Below, piece by piece: positions 39,054 through 48,699 of a stretch of DNA of 64,000 bases. This DNA is from Thorsellia kenyensis (GTDB lineage Bacteria; Pseudomonadota; Gammaproteobacteria; Enterobacterales; Thorselliaceae). The notes beneath the pieces were generated by a model. The model made no database searches. It had not been told where the DNA came from and saw only the letters and a program-made list of their open reading frames with translations. Both the position numbers and the translations under genes were made by a program. Positions within the stretch are counted from its first letter, which is position 1, and every line of letters starts with the position of its first letter. The stretch lies in NCBI RefSeq assembly GCF_042432445.1, contig NZ_JBHLXE010000084.1:1-64000 (forward strand), given 5' to 3'.

Positions 39054-39992
39054 ATGATAATAAACAAATTCGCACTGGCTTTAGTTTTAGGTGCATTCTT
39101 TACCGGCATTTTTTTGCTTATCTATAAAATTAAATTTAGAAAAGCGCACAAAAAAGCCATCGAAAATAATCAATTACCCGAGAAAAAGCATGTCTTTTTT
39201 GAATCGGTAGGTGGTTTTTTTCCAGTGATTGCATTTGTTCTCATCTTTCGTTCATTTATTTTTGAACCTTTTCAAATCCCGTCTGGATCAATGATGAGAA
39301 CACTTTTAGTAGGTGATTTTTTACTTGTTAATAAATTTAATTATGGCATAAAGAATCCAGTAACTAATGGCTCTTGGATTGAACTTAATTCACCTAAACG
39401 TGGTGATGTAGTCGTGTTTAAAGCGCCAGGAAGAGATAATGTTGATTATATAAAAAGGGTTATCGGTTTACCTGGGGAAAGGGTTATCTACGATAAAACA
39501 ACTAAAGAAGTACAAATTTATCCTGCTTGCTATGTTACAACAGAAACATGTAAACCTCTTGAAGTAACGTATAGTGCACCTATTAAAAGTGATTTTTTTG
39601 ATGTATCAAATAGAAACGATCTTATTTTACCACTAGAAAAAGGTGCTTCTGATCCTGCAGGCATTGCAGGAAATCGTCTCCTTGAAAGAACTGAAACTAT
39701 TGATGGTCATAGTCATACCATTTTAATCAATCCTGTAAAATCTGATAAAGTCTTAGGGTATGCCTCTAATTCCAGACTTGTCAATAATAACAAAGCAGAA
39801 TTTATTATCCCTGAAGATAGCTATTTTGTCATGGGAGATAATAGGGATAATAGTGAAGATGGGCGTTTTTTTGGCCCTGTACATAAAGATCTTTTAGTCG
39901 GTAATGCTGTCTTTATTTGGATAAGCTTTGAGAGATTGCCTGGAGAATGGCCAACAGGTATTAGATTTAGTCGTATTGGCACCATTGAATAA
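39054..39992 (+). CDS. lepB: Signal peptidase I
   Basis: A 312-residue inner-membrane protease that cleaves signal peptides from secreted proteins. It has two N-terminal membrane segments with a basic loop between them. The catalytic Ser is in PSGSMMRTLLVGD and the general-base Lys in YIKRVIGLPGE. Box E (YFVMGDNRDNSEDGRFFG) is near the C terminus. It is typical of enterobacterial LepB. Confidence 0.96.
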   Translation: MIINKFALALVLGAFFTGIFLLIYKIKFRKAHKKAIENNQLPEKKHVFFESVGGFFPVIAFVLIFRSFIFEPFQIPSGSMMRTLLVGDFLLVNKFNYGIKNPVTNGSWIELNSPKRGDVVVFKAPGRDNVDYIKRVIGLPGERVIYDKTTKEVQIYPACYVTTETCKPLEVTYSAPIKSDFFDVSNRNDLILPLEKGASDPAGIAGNRLLERTETIDGHSHTILINPVKSDKVLGYASNSRLVNNNKAEFIIPEDSYFVMGDNRDNSEDGRFFGPVHKDLLVGNAVFIWISFERLPGEWPTGIRFSRIGTIE

Positions 39993-40011
39993 TATAACCT
40001 TATGTTAATTT

Positions 40012-40037
40012 CCGACTTCATAGAGGTCGGTTTTTTT
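40012..40037 (+). terminator. Rho-independent terminator after lepB
   Basis: CCGACTT pairs with AGGTCGG (7 bp including one G-U) around CATAG and is followed by seven T's. It separates lepA-lepB from rnc-era, which therefore probably relies on readthrough or its own promoter. Confidence 0.8.
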
Positions 40038-40069
40038 GTTATAAATAACTAGAGAAGAAATTTAATTCA

Positions 40070-40747
40070 GTGAATAAAATAAAAATAGAAAAATTGCAGC
40101 GTACTATAGGCTATCAATTTAATGATACAGAGTTGCTCTTAAAGGCCTTAACTCATCGTAGTGCTAACAGTCAACATAATGAACGTTTAGAATTTTTAGG
40201 CGATTCAATTTTAAGTTATGTGATTGCTGATATCCTTTATATTAAGTTTCCTAAATGTCAAGAAGGCGACTTAACACGCATGCGTTCTGTTTTAGTTAAA
40301 GAAAAAACTTTAGCTGAAATTGCCAGAGATTTTGATTTAGGTGATGTACTTCTTCTTGGCCCTGGAGAATTAAAAAGTGGCGGCTTTAGACGTGACTCTA
40401 TTTTGGCTGATGCTGTAGAAGCCATCATAGGGGCCATTTTCATAGATAGTGACATTAATGTTATAAAAAAAACTATTCTCGCTTGGTATGAAACAAAACT
40501 TGAGGAAATAAGTCCTGGGGATAAGCAAAAAGATCCTAAAACGCGCCTGCAGGAGTATTTACAATCTCATCAAAAATCACTTCCTATATATAATGTCATA
40601 CAAGTTAAAGGTGATGCACATAATCAGGAATTTACTATTGCTTGTGCAATAGCTAATCATGAAACCCCTTTTATCGGGGTAGGCACCAGTAGAAGAAAAG
40701 CTGAACAAAATGCCGCAGAAAAAGTTCTGTCTTCATTAGGGCTTTAA
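40070..40747 (+). CDS. rnc: Ribonuclease III
   Basis: A 225-residue double-strand RNA endonuclease that processes rRNA and mRNA. The catalytic signature ERLEFLGDSIL and the second acidic cluster (ILADAVEAIIGAIFID) are intact, followed by a C-terminal dsRNA-binding domain (DPKTRLQEYLQ, then GTSRRKAEQNAAEKVL). It starts with GTG and begins 32 bases after the lepB terminator. In E. coli, rnc autoregulates by cleaving its own leader; the 5' leader here is too short to hold an obvious equivalent stem. Confidence 0.95.
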   Translation: MNKIKIEKLQRTIGYQFNDTELLLKALTHRSANSQHNERLEFLGDSILSYVIADILYIKFPKCQEGDLTRMRSVLVKEKTLAEIARDFDLGDVLLLGPGELKSGGFRRDSILADAVEAIIGAIFIDSDINVIKKTILAWYETKLEEISPGDKQKDPKTRLQEYLQSHQKSLPIYNVIQVKGDAHNQEFTIACAIANHETPFIGVGTSRRKAEQNAAEKVLSSLGL

Positions 40748-40789
40748 TCAATAATATAATTACTAAACAATTAAATACAGAGAATATAA

Positions 40790-41713
40790 ATGAATTCACT
40801 TCAAACAGAAACTCAAAGTGACGATTCCTATTGTGGTTTCGTTGCGATTGTAGGGCGCCCCAATGTGGGTAAATCTACTTTGCTTAATAATATACTAGGG
40901 CAAAAAGTATCTATAACTTCTAGAAAAGCTCAAACTACTCGCCATCGCATTATTGGTATTGATACTGAAGGAAATTATCAAATAATTTATGTTGATACGC
41001 CAGGATTGCATATAGAAGAAAAAAGGGCCATAAATAGATTAATGAATAAAGCTGCTAGTTCTTCCATTGGGGATGTTGAAATAATTATTTTTGTTGTTGA
41101 AGGTACTCATTTTACGCCTGATGATGAAATGGTGATCTCTAAATTAAAACACGCTAAGGCACCAATTATCCTTGCTATTAATAAAATAGATAATGTCGAA
41201 GATAAGACGCTTTTATTACCACATATTGAATTTTTATCCTCTCAACTCCCTTTTGCCGATGTTATTCCAATTTCTGCTGAAAAAGACATTAATGTTGATA
41301 CTCTTAGAAAAATTGTTAAAGGGCATTTGCCTAAAGGTCAGTTTCATTTTCCAGAAGACTACATAACTGACAGATCGCAGCGCTTTATGGTGGCTGAGAT
41401 TATTCGTGAAAAGCTGATGCGTTTTTTAGGCGAGGAACTTCCTTATTCAGTTACAGTAGAAATAGAGCGTTTTACTGCAAATGAAAGAGGTGGCTTTGAT
41501 ATTAATGGATTGATTTTGGTAGAGAGAGATAGCCAGAAGAGGATGGTTATTGGTGCAAAGGGTACTAAAATAAAACAGATAGGTATTGAAGCCAGGAAAG
41601 ATATAGAGGCCTTACTTGAATGCCGAGTTCACCTGGAATTATGGGTCAAAGTTAAATCAGGCTGGGCAGATGATGAAAGAGCATTACAAAGCTTAGGCTA
41701 TCAGGAGGATTAA
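40790..41713 (+). CDS. era: GTPase Era
   Basis: A 307-residue GTPase that binds the 3' end of 16S rRNA during 30S assembly. G1 is GRPNVGKST, G2 region TTRHRIIGI, G3 DTPG, G4 NKID and G5 SAEKD. The C-terminal KH domain contains GAKGTKIKQIGIEARKDIE. It lies 42 bases after rnc, the usual pair. recO, which usually follows, is replaced by an amidase gene whose start directly follows the era stop. Confidence 0.96.
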   Translation: MNSLQTETQSDDSYCGFVAIVGRPNVGKSTLLNNILGQKVSITSRKAQTTRHRIIGIDTEGNYQIIYVDTPGLHIEEKRAINRLMNKAASSSIGDVEIIIFVVEGTHFTPDDEMVISKLKHAKAPIILAINKIDNVEDKTLLLPHIEFLSSQLPFADVIPISAEKDINVDTLRKIVKGHLPKGQFHFPEDYITDRSQRFMVAEIIREKLMRFLGEELPYSVTVEIERFTANERGGFDINGLILVERDSQKRMVIGAKGTKIKQIGIEARKDIEALLECRVHLELWVKVKSGWADDERALQSLGYQED

Positions 41714-42568
41714 TTGAAAAAGCTACTATGTCTGGTTCTTGTTTCCGCGTTATTTATTGCTGGGTGTAAAACTACGATAGATCCTGTTCCTATTGATTTG
41801 CAGGCAAGGGACAGAGGGAATTATTTAACCGATAGACCTCAACCTAAAATTTCTAAAGGTAATAAAAGATTCTTAGTTCTCCATTACACTGCTCTAAATG
41901 ATGAAAAATCTTTAAGAGTGCTCACGGGGGGGGAAGTCAGTGTTCATTATCTTGTTCCGAGTATTCCGAGAAAAGAGCGTGGGCGTCCAGTTGTTATACA
42001 TCTTGTTCCAGAGAACCAAGAGGCATGGCATGCAGGAGTTAGTTTCTGGAGAGGTGCTGAAAAGTTAAATCAATCGTCAGTCGGAATTGAGATTGTAAAT
42101 ACAGGTTACACTGATGAAGCTGATGGTACAAGGAAATGGTACAAATATAATGATGCACAAATTGAACTATTAATTCCCCTTATTAAAGATATTGTCAAGA
42201 GGCATAATATTTCCCCATATAATGTAGTTGGACATAGTGATATAGCAACTCAAAGAAAGGTAGATCCTGGTCCTTTATTCCCATGGGCTAAATTAGCACA
42301 ACACGGTATAGGCGCATGGCCTAATACCAGTGATGTAAAAAAATATCTTAATGGGCGTTATATGAAGATGCCAGTTGATGTATTAAGCGTGCAAAAATTA
42401 TTAAAACAGTATGGATATCAAGTACCGCTTTCAGGTGAACTAGACAGTGAAACTAAAAATGTAGTCAAAGCTTTTCAAATGCACTTTAGGCCAAGGGACT
42501 TTAGTGGTGTACCCGATGCGGAAACTGAAGCTATCCTTAGAGCTCTGATTTCTAAGTACAAGTTGTGA
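41714..42568 (+). CDS. amiD: AmiD-like N-acetylmuramoyl-L-alanine amidase lipoprotein
   Basis: It cleaves the amide bond between N-acetylmuramic acid and the stem peptide. The start is TTG immediately after the era stop, with an AGGAGG site five bases upstream inside era. The signal peptide ends in lipobox IAGC (Cys18). The Ami_2 domain has zinc ligands His57, His174 and Asp184 and catalytic-type Glu126 and Lys182. A C-terminal peptidoglycan-binding domain (VLSVQKLLKQYGYQVPLSGE) follows. 284 residues, close to E. coli AmiD. Translation is probably coupled to era. Confidence 0.88.
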   Translation: MKKLLCLVLVSALFIAGCKTTIDPVPIDLQARDRGNYLTDRPQPKISKGNKRFLVLHYTALNDEKSLRVLTGGEVSVHYLVPSIPRKERGRPVVIHLVPENQEAWHAGVSFWRGAEKLNQSSVGIEIVNTGYTDEADGTRKWYKYNDAQIELLIPLIKDIVKRHNISPYNVVGHSDIATQRKVDPGPLFPWAKLAQHGIGAWPNTSDVKKYLNGRYMKMPVDVLSVQKLLKQYGYQVPLSGELDSETKNVVKAFQMHFRPRDFSGVPDAETEAILRALISKYKL

Positions 42569-42633
42569 TTTTTTGGCGATGGTCATTGAAAAATTATTTG
42601 TCTATCAGATGTTTAAATTAAATTTTAGAAAAA

Positions 42634-42669
42634 GATTTAAAGCCTAATTTTGTCATTAGACTTTAAATC
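42634..42669. terminator. Bidirectional terminator between amiD and srmB
   Basis: GATTTAAAGCCTAAT (42634-42648) pairs with ATTAGACTTTAAATC (42655-42669), 14 of 15 positions, around TTTGTC. T-rich runs flank both sides (five T's on the minus strand). It serves the convergent amiD and srmB genes. Confidence 0.75.
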
Positions 42670-42696
42670 TTATCTCTTGTTTTTATTTCTTTGTTT

Positions 42697-44133
42697 TCAT
42701 TTCCTTTTTTTATTTCTTTTTGTGCTTTTACTTTTTGCCGTTTCCTTACGGATTTTTTTCACTTTCTTAGACGGTTTGCCGCCATTTTTAATGTTAGGTT
42801 CTTTGGTTTTAGGTCGTAATTCGCTTATGACGCGATAACTTATCTCTTCACCTATGTAACGCTCTACCTTTTTTAATAATAAAAAATCATGTGCTTCGAC
42901 AAGAGAAATCGCTGATCCTTTTTTGCCCGCTCTAGCTGTTCTTCCAATACGATGTAAAAAAACATCCGCAGTTCTTGGCATATCAAAGTTAATGACATGT
43001 GAAATATTTGGAATATCTATACCTCTTGCTGCAACATCTGTTGCTACTAAAACTGATGAACGACCATCGTTTAATCTTTTGATTGCTTCTTCTCGCTTCA
43101 CTTGTGCAAGCTCACCTTCAAGATAACAATTCGTGATTCCCGCACTGGTAAGAGCTTGTGACAATGAATGTACACGTTCCCTTGTTTTAACAAATACAAT
43201 CGTTTTACTTATTTCATCACTTTTAAGTAAGTACACTAATAAATTTAATTTATGTGAATAATCATCCGCTCGATAGTAATATTGGATGATTTTTTTCTTC
43301 TCTTTTCTAGAAGGCATTGCTTCAATGAAAACGGGATCGGTAAGTACACGCTCAGCAAATTTTTCTACATCATTCCCTTCCAATGTAGCAGAAAATAACA
43401 TAGTTTGCTTACGCCAACGTGTTTCAGCGCAAATCACTTCAACATCCTGACCAAAACCCATGTCTAATAATCTATCCGCTTCATCGAGTATTAATATTTC
43501 CACGGCACGGCAATCAAAATTCTCTTCTTTAATGTATTGAAGCAAACGGCCTGGTGTCGCAATGACAATGTCTTGATTGGTTGAAAATATTTCTGCATGG
43601 TTAACGTATGAAACGCCCCCAGTAATGGTCGTGACATCAAGGTGATTTGTTTGTGTTAATGTGCTAGCTTCTTTGGCAATTTGATTTGCAAGTTCTCTTG
43701 TAGGCGCCAATATCAACACTCTAGGTGGACCACCATGCTTCCTAGGGAAATCTACGAGATGCTGAATTGCAGGAATTAAAAAAGCTAATGATTTACCTGT
43801 TCCTGTAGGAGCAGAACCTAAAATATCTTTTCCAGCAAGTCCCTCAGGTATCGCTTTGGCTTGGATTGTCGTTGGCTTGGTAAATTTCTTTTTTTCTAAT
43901 GCTAAAATGATGGATTCATCTAGAAAAAATGCAGAGAAATCTTTTGTTTCATTCTCTTCGGATGAATTTTGGACTATTGGTAATACTTCTGTGGTTAAAT
44001 GGTCAATCACGTTTTCTTGAGCATCTATGCGTTTATCTATTTTAATTAGCGTATTTTTTGTTGCGCTTGATTTGGCAGTGGGCGTACGATTTTTTTTAGT
44101 GGCTGTTTTTTTGGTGTTGATTTGTTTTGTCAT
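42697..44133 (-). CDS. srmB: DEAD-box RNA helicase SrmB
   Basis: A 478-residue helicase that assists 50S assembly. Motif I is APTGTGKS, Ia PTRELANQ, II DEAD (ILDEADRLLDMGF), III SATLEGND, V ATDVAARGID and VI HRIGRTARAGK. Strong SrmB-specific matches are TITGGVSYVNHAEIF and RLLQYIKEENFDCRAVEIL. Lys-rich tails occur at both ends: an unusually long N-terminal extension of ~65 residues beginning TKQINTKKTATKK, and a basic C terminus. It is divergent from trmN6, as in E. coli. Confidence 0.94.
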   Translation of the reverse strand: MTKQINTKKTATKKNRTPTAKSSATKNTLIKIDKRIDAQENVIDHLTTEVLPIVQNSSEENETKDFSAFFLDESIILALEKKKFTKPTTIQAKAIPEGLAGKDILGSAPTGTGKSLAFLIPAIQHLVDFPRKHGGPPRVLILAPTRELANQIAKEASTLTQTNHLDVTTITGGVSYVNHAEIFSTNQDIVIATPGRLLQYIKEENFDCRAVEILILDEADRLLDMGFGQDVEVICAETRWRKQTMLFSATLEGNDVEKFAERVLTDPVFIEAMPSRKEKKKIIQYYYRADDYSHKLNLLVYLLKSDEISKTIVFVKTRERVHSLSQALTSAGITNCYLEGELAQVKREEAIKRLNDGRSSVLVATDVAARGIDIPNISHVINFDMPRTADVFLHRIGRTARAGKKGSAISLVEAHDFLLLKKVERYIGEEISYRVISELRPKTKEPNIKNGGKPSKKVKKIRKETAKSKSTKRNKKRK

Positions 44134-44227
44134 GTTTACCTAGCAGAATATTAAAAGAATCGATAAAATATACACTAGTTTAGCGTTTTATCATCTTTAA
44201 TTATACCCCTAAGGACAAAGAATTTTC

Positions 44228-45118
44228 ATGAGTAGCGGATTTAGTTTTAAACAATTTCATGTTAATCATGACCAATGTGCGATGAAAGTAGGTACTGATG
44301 CTGTATTATTAGGTGCTGTCGCCCCAGTTTATGGGATGAAAAAAGCACTTGATTTAGGTACTGGCACTGGAGTGATAGCTTTAATGCTCGCACAAAGGAA
44401 CATACACATTTATGTCAAGGGACTAGAAATAGATAAAAATGCGGCAGTTCAAGCACAGCAAAATTTTAATAACTCAAATTTTGCTGCGAGACTAGAGGTC
44501 CTAGTTACTAGCCATGAAGATTATTGTAACCAAAAAGATTTATCATACGATCTTGTGGTTGCAAATCCTCCTTTTTTCTTTAATGCAAAGGGATTTGAAG
44601 ACAAAAGCCGGGCGCTAGCCCGAAGCTTAAATACGACATCTCATTATGCATGGTTTGCAAGTGCCTTTAACGCTTTAAGATTAGAGGGGGTATTTTACCT
44701 AATCCTACCGTATAATGAGTTTATTGAGGGCATACAAACTATATTTGAATTCATTAGTGTAGAGAAAGAGGATGTCACTCCAAGTTGTTATCTTTTTGAC
44801 AACACACTCTCAAAATCAAGAATTTCAGATTGTAATGTTAAAGACAAGGCGACTGATTTATTCAAGACTTGGGAAGTAAATGAACTTATATATATTTATC
44901 CTGATGCTAACAAAAAATGTCATCGCATAATTCTAGGTTTAAAAAAAGTACAAATTTCTTATTCTGTCATGAATAAGTTTAGGAGGAATATTTTTTGTGA
45001 AAATGATGTAGTAGATTTTTTTTCAAATCAGGCTAAACATTTTTATATCAGAAACACGCCTACAGATTATAGTGATGAAATGAAAAAGTTGATAAGCCCC
45101 TTTTATTTAAAATACTAA
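44228..45118 (+). CDS. trmN6: tRNA1(Val) A37 N6-methyltransferase (YfiC/TrmN6)
   Basis: A Rossmann-fold methyltransferase that makes m6A37 in tRNA-Val. SAM motif I is LDLGTGTGVIALMLA and the N6-adenine motif is NPPFF. The start FSFKQFHVNHDQCAMKVGTD is typical of the family. At 296 residues it is about 50 longer than E. coli YfiC. The extra material is an Asn/Ser/Asp-rich insertion around residues 180-225, before IYPDANKKCHRIILGL. It is transcribed divergently from srmB. Confidence 0.9.
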   Translation: MSSGFSFKQFHVNHDQCAMKVGTDAVLLGAVAPVYGMKKALDLGTGTGVIALMLAQRNIHIYVKGLEIDKNAAVQAQQNFNNSNFAARLEVLVTSHEDYCNQKDLSYDLVVANPPFFFNAKGFEDKSRALARSLNTTSHYAWFASAFNALRLEGVFYLILPYNEFIEGIQTIFEFISVEKEDVTPSCYLFDNTLSKSRISDCNVKDKATDLFKTWEVNELIYIYPDANKKCHRIILGLKKVQISYSVMNKFRRNIFCENDVVDFFSNQAKHFYIRNTPTDYSDEMKKLISPFYLKY

Positions 45119-45338
45119 TGAGTGAGCATGCTTTAATTAAAGCAATTATTATCTTGAATTATTAACTGATAGTCGTAATTTTGTAATTTGCCCATAACAT
45201 CTGTTAGCTATCCTATTGAGAATTAGTAAAAAATAAATTGATTATCCATATTAATAGGCTCGCGTATTTCCTTTTAGACTCTGAAATGATAAATTGAGCA
45301 ATCTAAGAGAGAAAAATTAAGCATAAAAAGGAAATTTT

Positions 45339-46115
45339 TTGGAATACACAAGTTTAAATTACCAAGATTGGTTAACTCATCAAAGCAAACACAATGGATA
45401 TAATGAATACAATAGTGTACTGAGGCTAAGAGAATATGAATTGTTTCAAGCAACTAAACCCTTTAGAGCTAGGGGTTTTAAACTGAAAAGATGTCACCGC
45501 TGTTTAATTGCTATATCCCTTTGTGTCTGTAATAAAGCTATCTGTGTAGAGCAATCTCACCGATTCATCTTAGTGATGTATCGAGGTGAAGCCATTAAAC
45601 CTAGTAACACTGGAAGACTAATTGCTGAGATTTTACCTAATACACTCGCTTTTCAATGGGGAAGAACTTCTGTAGACCAAGAGTTACTTCTCGCGATTAG
45701 CGATGATCAATATGATACTTATATCGTATTTCCAGAACGTTATGCCTATCCTGCGCAAGAAGTTCTCAACCGAGAGGCTTTTAGCAAGAGATATAACAGC
45801 AATCGACTTCGCAAGATGCAATTTATCATATTAGATGGTACTTGGAGTGAAGCGAAAAAAATGTTTAGAAAAAGCGAATATTTAAAAGGTTTACCCTTAC
45901 TCTCTATCAATGAAACTGATGCGCATGAATATATGCTAAGAGAAGCGTCAAGAGAAGAACAATTAGGCACAGTTTCGGTTGCTTTATCTATTCTGAAAAT
46001 GATTAATGAAACAAAAGCTTTTACTAATTTATTAAGTTATACTGATGAATTCATTCGAAGATATCTTTCAAGTAAAGCACGTAATCCTAAACATTTGGTT
46101 GATAATTTAAATTAG
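45339..46115 (+). CDS. tapT: DTW-domain tRNA-uridine aminocarboxypropyltransferase (TapT/YfiP)
   Basis: TapT makes acp3U47 in tRNA. A Cys cluster (CHRCLIAISLCVC) near residue 50, MKPSNTG-like IKPSNTGRLIAEILPNT and the defining DGTWSEAKKMFRKSEYL are present. The start is TTG at 45339 with AAGGAAA upstream. That gives ~22 residues more than E. coli YfiP, and no in-frame ATG lies nearby. It precedes pssA, as in E. coli where yfiP-yfiQ-pssA are linked; yfiQ (pat) is absent. Confidence 0.88.
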   Translation: MEYTSLNYQDWLTHQSKHNGYNEYNSVLRLREYELFQATKPFRARGFKLKRCHRCLIAISLCVCNKAICVEQSHRFILVMYRGEAIKPSNTGRLIAEILPNTLAFQWGRTSVDQELLLAISDDQYDTYIVFPERYAYPAQEVLNREAFSKRYNSNRLRKMQFIILDGTWSEAKKMFRKSEYLKGLPLLSINETDAHEYMLREASREEQLGTVSVALSILKMINETKAFTNLLSYTDEFIRRYLSSKARNPKHLVDNLN

Positions 46116-46341
46116 CACAACAATAGCAACACTTAAGAGATGTTTTTGCTCTTTTTCTCGTGTCCGGTTGCTGTTAGAATAAGCAATATAAAATACAATT
46201 GAAAAATAATACAGTTGAAAAATCTAATGACCTTAAATACTTTGATATTTTATTAAACTTAATTATTTAAGCTTAATGCATATATTTTAATACACTGTAT
46301 GTACCTAAATGGGTAGCGGTGAAACTAGGAATACTATTACA

Positions 46342-47715
46342 ATGTTCTCAAACAATTCACAAGATGAATCTTATCAATTTATTAGCAAGTTGCCTAAAAT
46401 AACTATTGATAAAAGTTCCATTAATTTCTTAGGGGATCCTAAGCGATACAAAGAATTTTTACTTAATGAAATTCAAAATGCAAAAGTACGCATTGCTATT
46501 GTAGCCTTATATTTCGAAAACGATGAAGCAGGTAACGAGATTTTCACTGCGCTTTATTCTGCTAAGCAAAAGAACCCAGCACTTGATATTGTTATATGTG
46601 TCGACTGGCATCGAGCACAAAGAGGCAGAATCGGGATTAATAACCTCAATAAAACCAATGCTGATTGGTATTTAGAATTAACAGAAAAACATACCCCAAA
46701 TGAGATACCTGTCTATGGGATTCCTATAAACACTCGAGAAACGCTTGGGGTTTTACACTTTAAAGGGGCTATAATTGACGATACTACTTTATTTACTGGA
46801 GCAAGTATCAATAATGTCTATTTACACCAGGAAGAAAAATATCGTTTAGATAGATACCACGCTATATATAATAAGCCTCTAGCTAATAGTTTTTATCAGT
46901 TTATCTTTGAAAAAATGATAAATTCTAAAGCTGCGCAACGATTGGACTCAGCACAAAGACCTAAAACATCAAGTATCAAAAAGTACATCAAGCAGCTACG
47001 ACGTGATTTATCTCAATCTCATTTAACGGTAATTGAAGATCATAGTCATCATGTTAAGCTTGATTTTCCAGTAGAAGCCACGCCAATTGTTGGCGTTGGC
47101 GCTAAAAATACATTTAACCAACTTATAGAATCACTCGTTGCGATTAGTAAAAAGAAAATTATCATATGCACACCATATTTTAATTTACCTCCTGCTTTAC
47201 TAAAAAAAATGCGCAAAAAATTAAAAGAAGGTATAGAAATTGAGATCATCGTCGGTGATAAAACAGCAAATGATTTCTATATTCCTGTCACAGAACCATT
47301 TAAAGCCATAGGTTCATTACCCTATTTTTATGAATTAAACCTCAAGAAATTCATGAAAAAATATCAAAAATTTTGTGATAAAGGGCTATTACATATTCAC
47401 CTTTGGAAAGATAATGATCATACTTTTCATTTGAAAGGCCTTTGGATAGACGATAATTGGATGTTATTAACTGGAAATAATTTGAATCCCAGGGCATGGA
47501 GTCTTGATTTAGAAAACGGTATATTACTGCATGATGAGAATCAATATCTTGCTGTATCTAAAGCCGCAGAACTTGAATACATACATCAACATACCAATAG
47601 ATTGGAACATTTTTCTCATTTAGATGAAATAGATGATTATCCTTATAAAGTGAAAAAATTTATCAGAAGACTAAAGCGAGTGAAAATGGATAAGCTCATC
47701 AATCGATTACTCTAG
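46342..47715 (+). CDS. pssA: Phosphatidylserine synthase, PLD family
   Basis: It joins CDP-diacylglycerol and serine to form phosphatidylserine, the precursor of phosphatidylethanolamine. It carries two HKD phospholipase-D motifs, HFKGAIIDD and HLKGLWIDD, plus the family segments VDWHRAQRGRIG, VPVYGIPINTRE-like and TGNNLNPRAWSLDLENG. The start at 46342 is chosen because E. coli PssA aligns from there; 46309 would add 11 residues. The basic C terminus (KVKKFIRRLKRVKMDKL) probably contacts membrane. It lies 10 bases before lipA. Confidence 0.94.
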   Translation: MFSNNSQDESYQFISKLPKITIDKSSINFLGDPKRYKEFLLNEIQNAKVRIAIVALYFENDEAGNEIFTALYSAKQKNPALDIVICVDWHRAQRGRIGINNLNKTNADWYLELTEKHTPNEIPVYGIPINTRETLGVLHFKGAIIDDTTLFTGASINNVYLHQEEKYRLDRYHAIYNKPLANSFYQFIFEKMINSKAAQRLDSAQRPKTSSIKKYIKQLRRDLSQSHLTVIEDHSHHVKLDFPVEATPIVGVGAKNTFNQLIESLVAISKKKIIICTPYFNLPPALLKKMRKKLKEGIEIEIIVGDKTANDFYIPVTEPFKAIGSLPYFYELNLKKFMKKYQKFCDKGLLHIHLWKDNDHTFHLKGLWIDDNWMLLTGNNLNPRAWSLDLENGILLHDENQYLAVSKAAELEYIHQHTNRLEHFSHLDEIDDYPYKVKKFIRRLKRVKMDKLINRLL

Positions 47716-47725
47716 GGATATTGTC

Positions 47726-48691
47726 ATGACTACAACCATCAAAACTGCAGACTTACAGCCAGGCGTAAAATATAGAGATGCCGCAAAGATGGCTCTTATA
47801 CCAATCAAGGAAATCAATGCACCTGTACTGCCAAAGCCTAGTTGGCTTAAAATAAAATTACCTGCTCAAAGCGATAAGATAGAAGCAATAAAGCAAGCCC
47901 TTAGAAATAATAACCTTCATTCTGTGTGTGAAGAAGCTGCGTGTCCTAATTTATCTGAGTGCTTTCATCATGGAACAGCTACATTTATGATTTTGGGATC
48001 AATTTGTACAAGACGCTGCCCCTTTTGTGATGTTGGTCATGGAAAACCACTTCCCCCTGATGAGAATGAACCGCAAAAATTAGCCAAAACAGTTAAAGAT
48101 ATGGGACTTAAGTACGTAGTGATAACTTCCGTTGATAGGGATGATTTACGTGATGGTGGTGCTTATCATTTTGCTAAAACGGTTTCTTTAATTCGCGAGG
48201 CGAATAAAAATATAAAAATAGAAATACTCGTACCAGACTTTAGAGGCAGAATGGATGTGGCTTTAGATGCACTATCATCTGGTATTCCAGATGTCTTTAA
48301 TCACAATCTTGAAAATGTACCTAGACTTTATAAGGAAGTCCGTCCGGGGGCAAATTATCAGTGGTCGCTGACCTTATTAAAAAAATTCAAAGAACGACAT
48401 CCCCATGTAAAAACAAAATCAGGGCTAATGTTAGGTCTTGGGGAAAGTGACGAAGAAATCTTAGCCGTCATGGCCGACTTGAGAGCTCATGGTGTTACAA
48501 TGTTGACTTTGGGTCAATATCTACAACCTAGTAGAGATCACTATCCTGTTAAACGATACGTATCTCCACAAGAGTTTGAAGTGTTTAAAGAAAAAGCTCT
48601 AGAAATGGGATTTGAGCATGCTGCATGTGGTCCATTAGTTCGCTCATCTTATCATGCTGATTTACAAGCAAAAGGTGAAGAGGTTAAATAG
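47726..48691 (+). CDS. lipA: Lipoyl synthase
   Basis: A radical-SAM enzyme that inserts two sulfurs into octanoyl-protein to make lipoyl cofactors. The auxiliary cluster motif is CEEAACPNLSEC and the radical-SAM motif CTRRCPFC. The GTATFMILG and LTLGQYLQPS segments are diagnostic. 321 residues. lipB, its usual partner, is not in the window. It is followed by crcB after 8 bases, an operon that looks lineage-specific. Confidence 0.97.
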   Translation: MTTTIKTADLQPGVKYRDAAKMALIPIKEINAPVLPKPSWLKIKLPAQSDKIEAIKQALRNNNLHSVCEEAACPNLSECFHHGTATFMILGSICTRRCPFCDVGHGKPLPPDENEPQKLAKTVKDMGLKYVVITSVDRDDLRDGGAYHFAKTVSLIREANKNIKIEILVPDFRGRMDVALDALSSGIPDVFNHNLENVPRLYKEVRPGANYQWSLTLLKKFKERHPHVKTKSGLMLGLGESDEEILAVMADLRAHGVTMLTLGQYLQPSRDHYPVKRYVSPQEFEVFKEKALEMGFEHAACGPLVRSSYHADLQAKGEEVK

Positions 48692-48699
48692 GGAGGCTA

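Noticed and set aside
48692..48699. Fluoride riboswitch before crcB
   Set aside because: Only 8 bases separate lipA and crcB, leaving no room for one.
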